22,893 bases of DNA, from NCBI GenBank assembly GCA_003173915.1, contig PPGL01000028.1:1-22893 (forward strand). Direction: 5' to 3'. A program made the position numbers and the translations under genes. Under the pieces are notes generated by a model. That model saw only the letters and a program-made list of their open reading frames with translations. It was not told the DNA's origin and did no database searches. The first letter of the stretch is position 1. Every line of letters begins with the position of its first letter. The DNA comes from Candidatus Levyibacteriota bacterium. GTDB lineage: Bacteria; Patescibacteria; Microgenomatia; Levybacterales; UBA12049. Positions 15,222-21,817 of this stretch are shown here, in pieces.

Positions 15222-15499
15222 TCTTTTTACCTTGCTTCAAAAATATTCGATTAGCTTGTGAAATAAACAAAATTCCATGAGGCTATTTATTGGTCTTTTT
15301 TACTAAAATTTTGATATTTTTCACAAAAAAAATTTTTACAACAAAAAATCTTGGAGTACAAATAGAAATATCACATCGCAAATTCCAAAAAGCAAATAAA
15401 TTTCAAATTGTTTGGAACTCTAATATTTGTAATTTATTTGTGATTTGATCTTTGAATTTTGGTATTTATTAGGAGATGTTTTATCAAAAATTTTTACTG
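15222..15499. other. AT-rich intergenic stretch before the small gene
   Basis: Between the small peptide promoter and the serS stop there is no gene or RNA that I recognise. The stretch holds A- and T-runs and the palindromic repeat at 15380-15459. Confidence 0.5.
15380..15459. repeat. AT-rich AAATTCC...TTTGAATTT imperfect palindrome
   Basis: The left arm AAATTCCAAAAAGCAAATAA then ATTTCAAAT faces a right arm whose complement reads AAATTCAAAGATCAAATCAC then AAATAAATTACAAAT; the inner 15 bases match at 14. Similar AAATTCCAAA/TTTGGAATTT palindromes are dispersed in many uncultured bacterial genomes, from general knowledge. Only one copy is in the window. Confidence 0.55.
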
Positions 15500-16756
15500 T
15501 TATTTCTTAGGAGAGATTTTTTCTTTTCCCAAATATTTTCTTAACACTTCTGGAATAACAACGCTTCCATCTTCTTGTTGATAATTTTCTAAAATTGCAA
15601 TTAGTGTACGACCAATCGCAAATGCTGTTCCATTTAAAATATTCACAAACTTTTTTTCTTGTCCATCTGAATATCTAATATGAAGTCTTCTTGACTGAAA
15701 ATCTCCAATTGTTGAAGCAGACGTTACTTCACGATATTTATTTTGTCCTGGCATCCATGCTTCTATGTCATACTTTCTGGCTGTTGGAAAGCCTAAATCA
15801 CCAGTACACATTTTGACAACTTGGTAGGGAACATCCAGGAGCTGAAATAATTTTTCCTCGAGTCCTAACAAATATTCATGTGCCTCATCGTCTTTTCCAT
15901 CTTCAACAAGTAAAACCATTTCAACTTTATCAAATTGATGTACGCGCAAAATTCCCTTTGTGTCTTTTCCATAACTTCCTGCTTCACGACGAAATGCTGT
16001 TGAAAATCCAGCATATTTAATTGGCAATTGACTCTTTTGCAAAATCTCATCCATATGCATTGGAACAAGAGAATGTTCTGCAGTTCCAACCAAAAATAAA
16101 TCATCGTGTTGCATATGAAACATATCTTCCTCTCCTCCATTTTCTGTGTATCCAAGTCCTCGCATTGTTGATTCTTTAATCAGAACAGGTGGAACAACAG
16201 GAGTAAATCCTTCTTTCATTAATGTTTCTAGTGCCAATTGAACAAGTGCAAATTCCAAAAGCACCCCATCGTTTTTAAGATAGTTGAATCGTGGACCCGA
16301 AACTTTTGAAGCGGATTTTACGTCAATAATATCAAGTGCTTCTCCGAGTTCTAGATGATCTTTTGGAGTGAAATTGAACTTTGTTGGTTCTTTGTATTTT
16401 TTAATAACATCATTTTCAGATTCATCTTTTCCTACCTTTACATCAGGTTTTGGAAGATTTGGGATTTGTGCAAGTTTTGCGTGAAGTTCTTGTTCGATTT
16501 TTTCTAACTCCGAACTTTGCTTCTCAGAACTAACCTTCAACTCTTTGCCTTTTGCTATTTGCTCGTCAGTTGGTTTTCCTGTAATACTTTTTGCCAGTGC
16601 ATTTCTTTCTTCTTGTAACTTTTGAACAGTCTTTTGAACTTCCGATCGTTTCTTATCCAGGTCTAAAATTGCATCAACATCAACTGTTACGCGTTTACTC
16701 TTTGCAGCATCAACGACCTTTTTTGGATCTTCTCTTAGTAATTTTATGTCTATCAT
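15500..16756 (-). CDS. serS: Seryl-tRNA synthetase (class II)
   Basis: Charges tRNA-Ser (and tRNA-Sec where present) with serine. The 418 residues give the normal length. An N-terminal coiled coil (about 30-100, KKRSEVQKTVQKLQEERNAL onward) contacts the tRNA long arm. The catalytic domain has the serine-binding TAE (225-227), motif 2 FRREAGSYG (255-263) with GILRVHQFDKVEM, TSASTIGDFQSRR (345-357) and motif 3 NGTAFAIGRTLIAILENYQ (375-393) with Arg383. Start MIDIKLLRE fits the family. No Shine-Dalgarno precedes the ATG: the upstream gap to rdgB is filled by a palindromic element ending seven bases before the start. All catalytic residues are intact. Confidence 0.97.
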   Translation of the reverse strand: MIDIKLLREDPKKVVDAAKSKRVTVDVDAILDLDKKRSEVQKTVQKLQEERNALAKSITGKPTDEQIAKGKELKVSSEKQSSELEKIEQELHAKLAQIPNLPKPDVKVGKDESENDVIKKYKEPTKFNFTPKDHLELGEALDIIDVKSASKVSGPRFNYLKNDGVLLEFALVQLALETLMKEGFTPVVPPVLIKESTMRGLGYTENGGEEDMFHMQHDDLFLVGTAEHSLVPMHMDEILQKSQLPIKYAGFSTAFRREAGSYGKDTKGILRVHQFDKVEMVLLVEDGKDDEAHEYLLGLEEKLFQLLDVPYQVVKMCTGDLGFPTARKYDIEAWMPGQNKYREVTSASTIGDFQSRRLHIRYSDGQEKKFVNILNGTAFAIGRTLIAILENYQQEDGSVVIPEVLRKYLGKEKISPKK

Positions 16757-16762
16757 AACATT

Positions 16763-16870
16763 GTCATTTCGAGCGCAACGAAGTGAAGTCGAGAAATCTC
16801 ATTTATCGGACTCCAGAAACTAATTGGTATGAGATCCCTCCACTCGTTCTGAGAACTCGGTCGGGATGAC
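16763..16870. repeat. GTCAT...ATGAC palindromic element between rdgB and serS
   Basis: A 108-base element with GTCAT and ATGAC ends and arms of the GAGCGCAACGAAGTGAAGTC and ACTCGTTCTGAGAACTCGGT kind, plus an inner ATCTCAT/ATGAGAT pair. It occupies nearly the whole 122-base gap between the two genes and so lies in the serS leader. Confidence 0.8.
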
Positions 16871-16878
16871 AATTAGTA

Positions 16879-17490
16879 TTATAAATCAAGCTTCTCTCGA
16901 ATTATTGGCTTCAATCTATTTACTGCCTTCCATCGGTGATTATACTCTTTCTCTTCTTCAGCGGTCAATTCGCTTTCATGATAGTACTTTTTAATCGTAG
17001 GAAGATAAAAAAATGAACGGTATGGATATCCTTTGAGAAACTTTAGATTTGGCTCCCTTGCAATAATTCCATCAATTACTCCTTCCTCACTCCACATCTT
17101 TCCTGTTGGGAGTCCAAAAGTAACAATTGTTACAAAGCGAGCAGCACGGTTATTTTCCGGCAACTCTTTCGCAACTTTTTGCATGTGTTCTATTAAAACA
17201 TCATCCGGTGCATCATATCCAAGCCACCGTCTACTTTTAATCCCTGGAGCCCCTCCAAGAGCGGCAATTTCCAAACCGCCGTCATCTGAAATGACTGGTA
17301 AACCAGAAAGTTTTACATATTCTTTTGCTTTAAGTTGTGAATTTTCTATGTATGAACCCCCTGTCTCTTCAACATCTAGATCAATTCCAACGTCTTTAAG
17401 AGAAAGTAACTGAACAGGCAAGTCTGCTAAAAATTGCCCAAGTTCTACAACCTTTCCTTTGTTTGTGGTGGCAATCAATAATTTTTGCAT
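16879..17490 (-). CDS. rdgB: RdgB/HAM1-family XTP/dITP pyrophosphatase
   Basis: Hydrolyses non-canonical purine nucleotides (ITP, dITP, XTP) to the monophosphate and keeps them out of DNA and RNA. The 203 residues match the family. Signature motifs: IATTNKGKVVEL (6-17), the FxEN-like SYIENSQLKAKEY (46-58), SDDGGLEIAALGGAPGIKS (68-86) carrying the catalytic Asp pair, and GVIDGIIAREP (137-147). The usual GFGYDPxF loop is GYPYRSFFYLP (154-164), so the conserved Asp is missing; the terminal base-recognition SHRxKA is NHRWKA (184-189). It may therefore be a divergent subfamily with altered specificity. ATG 17490 is chosen because it starts the conserved strand; upstream in-frame codons to 17625 look like non-coding structured sequence. 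Neighbours are serS and lysS. Confidence 0.9.
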   Translation of the reverse strand: MQKLLIATTNKGKVVELGQFLADLPVQLLSLKDVGIDLDVEETGGSYIENSQLKAKEYVKLSGLPVISDDGGLEIAALGGAPGIKSRRWLGYDAPDDVLIEHMQKVAKELPENNRAARFVTIVTFGLPTGKMWSEEGVIDGIIAREPNLKFLKGYPYRSFFYLPTIKKYYHESELTAEEEKEYNHRWKAVNRLKPIIREKLDL

Positions 17491-17631
17491 AATAAACAAT
17501 GGATGCTGCGAACTTGGAATAGCGCGGGGAGGAATGTTTTTTTCGCAGGATGAAAGGCGAAGTCCGGTTCCAAGAAAAAAATATTCCGACCTCAGCGAAT
17601 AAACCGAGTAGCAGTACCCCCTCAATCACTA
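17491..17631. other. Unexplained structured intergenic sequence
   Basis: A 141-base gap between lysS and rdgB that is more GC-rich than its surroundings. It contains an inverted repeat of 14 bases, GGAATGTTTTTTTC (17531-17544) and GAAAAAAATATTCC (17574-17587), fully paired with one G-U in plus-strand RNA, enclosing CGCAGGATGAAAGGCGAAGT. No tRNA cloverleaf and no recognised family. It could be another dispersed repeat or a small RNA. Confidence 0.4.
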
Positions 17632-20586
17632 TCAGAATCCTAATTCTTCATGAATTCCTTGCATTGCAGTAAGCGTTATTTTTATAAACTCATCCAGTGG
17701 AATTCCTAATTTTGTTTCACAGAGTTTAATATTTTCCCTGTCCACACCGCGCGAAAACCCAGAGGTATTAAATTTCTTCGTCACAAAGGGAACATCAATT
17801 GATGCTAATTTTTTATCCGGATGGATAAGTGTCGAACTAACAATCAGTCCAGTTAGTTGATCAACAGTTGCAATTGCCCAATCCATATCTGTTTTTGGAT
17901 CTGCTCCTGTTTTGGTGTAATTATGTGCTTTAATTGCATACTGCATTGGCTCTGGGACTAAATTTGGATCGCGGTCAAAAAGTAATCTCCCGTGTAAATC
18001 TAATTTTTCTTCTTTCTGTGCAACTTCATAATCAATGTCATGCAAAAGTCCAGTAATTCCCCATAATTCTTCTGTTGAACTATCATAATCGGAAACATGC
18101 AAATGTTTATACAAACCTCTCATTGCTGCTTCAGCAGCTAAAGAATGCTTTATTAAATTTGGCGACTGCATGTAACGCGTTAATAATGTATAAGCTTGCT
18201 CTCTTGTCATAAATTTATAGGCTTTGACTACTCCAAATGTTTCAATAGTTCCACCACAATACCTAACTATCATATCACATGCTTCTCGCAAACTTCTTTC
18301 AACCTCTTCTGGAGTAACATTATAGACTCCATCAACGTTAATATAAAGATTTTTTGTGGAAAGTTGAACTGCTGTTCGCTTCGCATCTCTATAATTAAAA
18401 TCCATATTAAATCCGCCTTGTTCGTCAAAATATGCAATTTCTTTTTCTGTATATTTCGTAGGTTCATTATCTCCAAGTAACAAAATTTCATCGGATGATT
18501 TTGCAAAACGCAAAACTGTTGGAAAATTAATTGTATCTAAATCAAATGCACCCACAGAAACTCTATGTTTCATTACTACCAAATTATATGCATCTACACA
18601 TGTATTAATAGTATAGAGCCCTTTTCCAAGTGCAAATCTTCTCAAAAGCGCTTCAGGACTTGGTCGTCGAGAATGCCAATCAATTCCCATTTCTTTATAC
18701 AAATTTCGATAACTTACAACTTCTGGATATTTTCCAAGTTGTTCTGTTGTTAAACCTTCAAGCGATTTGAAAACTTTTTCTTTTTCTTTCTCCAACTCTT
18801 CATTTTTCTCTACAATAGTTACCCCTTTAATAACTGCTATTCCAACGGAAATACTTGAAAATGCTTTTGCTAGTTTTGGATCTATAGAGAAGATCTCTCT
18901 GCCGATTGTTTTGGTCAAATGCGAACTAGACTCGTTCAATTTTTCTTCATGATTCTTAATTCTTAATTCTTGATTCTGCGAAGCATGTGTTGCCTCTTCA
19001 AATCTTTTTTTTATAAACTGCCTCTCTTGTGATAAGATAAGCCATGCAGCTTTTGGTCCATGAGTTTTTCCAATAAGCGTTTGGTAAATTGCAGCAAATG
19101 CATCAGAAGATTTAATTTCTAAAGATTTACTTAATTCATACACTTCAAATTGCAATTTTTCAGCATCAAAGTTTTTGTCAAGAAGTTGCACGACTCCTTG
19201 TAAAAATTCCTTTTGTTTGTCAGTAAGATTTTTTGCATTCTCTGGTAATTCTTTTTGAATAAAAAATTTCTCTGATTCTGGAGCATAATGTTCTAACCAA
19301 TATTTTGCATAAGGAACCCATTGTGTTAACCCTTCTTTTTCAATTGTTGCTTGCATATTTGGCATTTGTATCCATTGTGCCAAAACAGAAAACCGAACTT
19401 TTGGTGGAACTTGAACATCTCCAATTTGTGACAACTCAAACATCCTTGCCAAATCTATAAGATTATCCTCCGAACCCGTCATTCTGGCTTGTCCAGAATC
19501 TTTCCCTAATTCTTGATTCTTAATTCTTGATTCTAAATTAACGTATGCCTCTGCTGCTTTTTGATATTCATCAAAAAGGGAAGGAATCATTTGCGGATTT
19601 TGTAAATCAAAATTAATTTCACTATTTATGCGAGTCCTAACCATTAAGAATCTGAGCAACACTGGTGGTAAAATTGTCAGCATGTCTTTTGCTGAAGCAC
19701 CAATGCCTTTTGATGAGGACATTTTTTGCTTGCCTAAAATAAACCATTCATATGCAAGAGGAAATGGAGTTGGATACTGTAACACTTCTTCACAAATATG
19801 TTTTGCAATATCATGCGATCCCCCAGCAGTCATATGATCTTTTCCTGCTCCTTCAACAGTAATTCCCAACACTTTCCAAACAGAAGGCCATTCTATTTTC
19901 CAAGGAAGTTTTCCTGGAATATAATCTTTTGTACTAAACGGAAACATTTTTCCGTTATATCCACATCCTTTTGTAAATTTTACTTTATCTACAACACACG
20001 TATATGTTACTTTTTCACCATCCCAATCTGTTACTGTTGTTGTCGAAACTTTTCTGCAATTTTCGCAGAATGGTTGAAATGGATACATCTTTCCTTCAAT
20101 TGTTTTTTTATAGATTTTTTCATAAATAGATTTAATTTTGTCTGCATTATCAAGACATTCTTTAATAACATCATTCATTTTCCCACTCATATACAAATCC
20201 TTACTCGCCCAAATAATTTCTGGCTCGCATCCGATAGCATTAAAGACTTGCCTAAACTCTACAGCAAAATATTCTGCATAATTTGCATACTCTGGATCGG
20301 GTGATGGGACTTTAAAAAGAGGCATACCCATATATTGCTGATATTTTTCTTGATCTAAATACACTGGAAGCCCATCCATTGGATCATGGTCATCAAACAC
20401 ATATGTGTACTTCGAGTTGACACCTTGATCTTTGAGGCATTTGTAAATTAAATCGTGAATAACAACTCCACGAAGAGCTCCAACGTGGACTCTCCCCGAT
20501 GGGGTTTTCATATCGTCAACCCATTCAAGTGTTTTTCCTCTTTTTTTAATTTCTTCAGCAATCTGATCGGCCCAAAACATGTTCAT
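17632..20586 (-). CDS. lysS: Class I lysyl-tRNA synthetase fused to B3/B4 and HD-hydrolase domains
   Basis: A 984-residue, three-part protein. Residues 1 to about 535 form a class I LysRS: HIGH-like PSGRVHVGALRG (29-40), zinc cysteines CENC (174-177) with later C197 and C208, DHMTAGGSHD (250-259) and KMSSSKG (288-294). This type is mainly archaeal, found in a minority of bacteria. Residues about 565-790 resemble the B3/B4 fold (FALGKGLYTINTCVDAYNLV; YRDAKRTAVQLSTKNL), used for editing in PheRS beta and also found alone in COG3382. Residues about 795-984 resemble the COG2316 HD hydrolases (HSLAAEAAM, LLHDIDYE with His849-Asp850, AHN, VDQLTGLIV). Two linkers, 351-371 and 537-546, are encoded by genomic repeats; the second lies at the LysRS/B3-B4 junction. 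ATG 20586 has AGGA six bases upstream. Fusion function is unknown: editing or nucleotide hydrolysis is inference. Confidence 0.93.
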   Translation of the reverse strand: MNMFWADQIAEEIKKRGKTLEWVDDMKTPSGRVHVGALRGVVIHDLIYKCLKDQGVNSKYTYVFDDHDPMDGLPVYLDQEKYQQYMGMPLFKVPSPDPEYANYAEYFAVEFRQVFNAIGCEPEIIWASKDLYMSGKMNDVIKECLDNADKIKSIYEKIYKKTIEGKMYPFQPFCENCRKVSTTTVTDWDGEKVTYTCVVDKVKFTKGCGYNGKMFPFSTKDYIPGKLPWKIEWPSVWKVLGITVEGAGKDHMTAGGSHDIAKHICEEVLQYPTPFPLAYEWFILGKQKMSSSKGIGASAKDMLTILPPVLLRFLMVRTRINSEINFDLQNPQMIPSLFDEYQKAAEAYVNLESRIKNQELGKDSGQARMTGSEDNLIDLARMFELSQIGDVQVPPKVRFSVLAQWIQMPNMQATIEKEGLTQWVPYAKYWLEHYAPESEKFFIQKELPENAKNLTDKQKEFLQGVVQLLDKNFDAEKLQFEVYELSKSLEIKSSDAFAAIYQTLIGKTHGPKAAWLILSQERQFIKKRFEEATHASQNQELRIKNHEEKLNESSSHLTKTIGREIFSIDPKLAKAFSSISVGIAVIKGVTIVEKNEELEKEKEKVFKSLEGLTTEQLGKYPEVVSYRNLYKEMGIDWHSRRPSPEALLRRFALGKGLYTINTCVDAYNLVVMKHRVSVGAFDLDTINFPTVLRFAKSSDEILLLGDNEPTKYTEKEIAYFDEQGGFNMDFNYRDAKRTAVQLSTKNLYINVDGVYNVTPEEVERSLREACDMIVRYCGGTIETFGVVKAYKFMTREQAYTLLTRYMQSPNLIKHSLAAEAAMRGLYKHLHVSDYDSSTEELWGITGLLHDIDYEVAQKEEKLDLHGRLLFDRDPNLVPEPMQYAIKAHNYTKTGADPKTDMDWAIATVDQLTGLIVSSTLIHPDKKLASIDVPFVTKKFNTSGFSRGVDRENIKLCETKLGIPLDEFIKITLTAMQGIHEELGF
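18951..18977 (-). repeat. AATTAAG/AATCAAG heptamer array at the LysRS/B3-B4 junction
   Basis: The minus strand reads AGAATCAAGAATTAAGAATT and then AAGAATC, encoding NQELRIKN again in the same frame as at 670-693. It falls between the synthetase and the B3/B4 module (residues 537-546). Confidence 0.7.
19478..19500 (-). repeat. Half GTCAT element inside lysS
   Basis: GTCATTCTGG and CCAGAATC flank a short loop; on the coding strand it reads DSGQARMT. It looks like one end of the GTCAT family with the ATGAC side missing, or a simple hairpin version. It abuts the heptamer array at 19505-19534. Confidence 0.55.
19505..19534 (-). repeat. AATCAAG/AATTAAG heptamer array inside the LysRS catalytic chain
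   Basis: On the minus strand AATCAAG, AATTAAG, AATCAAG and AATTAGG follow each other and encode ESRIKNQEL (residues 352-360). It is inserted about 60 residues after KMSSSKG, in the helical domain. Confidence 0.7.
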
Positions 20587-20622
20587 ATTTTATCCTATTT
20601 AGATATATTAAACAATTATATT

Positions 20623-20814
20623 TCACCTGGCATTATTTCTACTTGCTTGTCGCGATGGGAGGACAAACCTTCTTCCGCCTTCAACTAATCGTTGACACTC
20701 ACTAATAATAACTTGTCCTGACCGCTCACTGGAAGAATAATTAGCTGTTTTATTATCCAAGCTCGACTGTTGCATCATTTCAGAAGAGCCACATTCAGTA
20801 TTTGGTCTATTCAT
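20623..20814 (-). CDS. 63-residue hydrophilic peptide, translationally coupled to the deacetylase gene
   Basis: Not a family I recognise. A strong AGGAGGTGAGG lies nine bases or fewer upstream of ATG 20814, within the last codons of the amidohydrolase gene, and the two genes overlap by eight bases (ATGAATAG), a classic coupled start. The peptide is rich in Ser, Asn, Gln and Arg, has two cysteines (8 and 40), an acidic-neutral N-terminal half (MNRPNTECGSSEMMQQSS) and an arginine-rich C-terminal end (RRFVLPSRQASRNNAR) after VEGG. No membrane segment or signal peptide. It is probably disordered. Context suggests a substrate, partner or regulator of the acetyltransferase/deacetylase pair; a leader-GG-core peptide precursor is another reading. 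It ends 36 bases before lysS. Confidence 0.7.
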   Translation of the reverse strand: MNRPNTECGSSEMMQQSSLDNKTANYSSSERSGQVIISECQRLVEGGRRFVLPSRQASRNNAR

Positions 20815-21769
20815 TTTCCTCACCTCCTAATCCTTTTACAAACTTAATTGCAATTTTGCCTAAATCCTCTACAGCATATCCACCTTCTTGAATAATAAGC
20901 GTCTTCAGATGCAATTCTTGAATTGCTTTACCAATGTTGTAATAAAAAGGAATTGAAAGACCTAACCCTCCAATTGGATCGTGAAGATAGGTATCAAATC
21001 CTGCGGACAACACTAAAAAATTAGGAGCGAATTGTTGTATGTCGATAAGTGCTTTCTGCAGTTTTTTGAAATACAATTCTTCGGATATATCCAATGACAA
21101 TGGGTAATTTTTTGTAAATCCTCTTCCCTCTCCAATTCCTGTTTCATTAGCAAATCCACTAATATATGGATATTTTTTACTGGGATCTGCATGAAGAGAA
21201 ACATACAAAACATCTGACCGGTCATAAAAAATGTGTTGTGTTCCATTTCCGTGATGAAAATCAATATCTAAAATTGCTACTCTCCCTCTTTTAGATAAAT
21301 ATTCCGCAGCAACAGCAGCATTATTAAAATAGCAATATCCTCCCATACTGTGAGAATCTGCATGATGTCCTGGAGGTCGAAACAAACTATACACAAGTCT
21401 TTGACCATTAAGCAACTGATCTGCTCCCGTCAACGCAATATTTGCTGCTTCTTTTGCTGCAATATACGTACCTTTAGTAAGTGGCGCGTACGTATCAGTC
21501 ATAAAATATGAAGGAAAAAAATTATCATCTTTGGATAGTGAAAAAGATTTATTTTTGAGAAACTCCACGTATTGTTTGGAATGAACTGTATACAGATATG
21601 AGACAGGAAATCGTCTTGGATGCATAACTTTTCCAAGATTTTCGGCAAGAAGGGCAGATTTAATGACTTCTATTCTTTCCGAAACTTCTGGATAAACAGA
21701 ACGCACTCCATCATATAGTTCATATGCTGGTCTATGTTGTGTATGTATAGCTGAATAAATAATATTCAT
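20807..21769 (-). CDS. Acetylpolyamine amidohydrolase / histone-deacetylase family enzyme
   Basis: Zinc amidohydrolase of the arginase/deacetylase fold that removes acetyl from polyamines or lysine side chains. The 320 residues resemble bacterial acetylpolyamine amidohydrolase more than AcuC: FRPPGHHAD (130-138; His135-His136 proton shuttle), GGYCYFNNAAVAAEYL (143-158), DIDFHHGNGTQHIFY (168-182; zinc ligands Asp170 and His172), SLHADPSKKYPYISGFANET (191-210), LSAGFDTYLHDPIGGLGL (254-271; zinc ligand Asp259) and QEGGYA (294-299; catalytic Tyr298). All catalytic residues are present. The N-terminal FPSYFMTDTYAPLTKGTY insert aligns by eye with the polyamine-specific loop. ATG 21769 has AAAGGA eight bases upstream. 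It sits between the GNAT-like gene and the 63-residue peptide. The true acyl substrate is unknown. Confidence 0.92.
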   Translation of the reverse strand: MNIIYSAIHTQHRPAYELYDGVRSVYPEVSERIEVIKSALLAENLGKVMHPRRFPVSYLYTVHSKQYVEFLKNKSFSLSKDDNFFPSYFMTDTYAPLTKGTYIAAKEAANIALTGADQLLNGQRLVYSLFRPPGHHADSHSMGGYCYFNNAAVAAEYLSKRGRVAILDIDFHHGNGTQHIFYDRSDVLYVSLHADPSKKYPYISGFANETGIGEGRGFTKNYPLSLDISEELYFKKLQKALIDIQQFAPNFLVLSAGFDTYLHDPIGGLGLSIPFYYNIGKAIQELHLKTLIIQEGGYAVEDLGKIAIKFVKGLGGEENE

Positions 21770-21784
21770 AGGCTTTTCCTTTCT

Positions 21785-21813
21785 CAAACCTATCTGCTAG
21801 CAAGATAGGTTTG
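21785..21813 (-). other. Perfect hairpin between acetyltransferase and deacetylase genes
   Basis: CAAACCTATCT (21785-21795) and AGATAGGTTTG (21803-21813) form an 11-base-pair stem with a 7-base loop. It begins just after the acetyltransferase stop and ends about 15 bases before the ATG, immediately ahead of the Shine-Dalgarno. There is no U-run, so it may tune relative expression or mRNA stability rather than end transcription. Confidence 0.55.
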
Positions 21814-21817
21814 TTTG

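Noticed and set aside
15094..15270. 81-residue reading of the basic peptide gene
   Set aside because: The extension crosses a promoter candidate, a hairpin and a near-perfect ribosome binding site that serves the ATG at 15093.
16763..16870. Insertion sequence
   Set aside because: Only 108 bases, no transposase, and the sequence belongs to a dispersed palindromic family seen elsewhere in the window.
17491..17625. N-terminal extension of RdgB, or a separate 77-residue protein overlapping it
   Set aside because: The family begins at MQKLLIATTNKGK; the upstream stretch is a GC-rich structured sequence and neither frame shows a domain or ribosome binding site.
17491..17631. tRNA gene
   Set aside because: No cloverleaf, T-loop GTTCRA or acceptor pairing could be built on either strand.
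19798..20304. Long open frame on the plus strand inside lysS
   Set aside because: It is antisense to conserved LysRS codons, is unusually rich in Cys, Phe and Ile, and has no ribosome binding site or recognisable domain.
20623..20814. Pup- or UBact-like ubiquitin-style modifier
   Set aside because: The C-terminus is RNNAR, not a GGQ/GGE or comparable ending, and no Pup ligase or proteasome gene is in the window.
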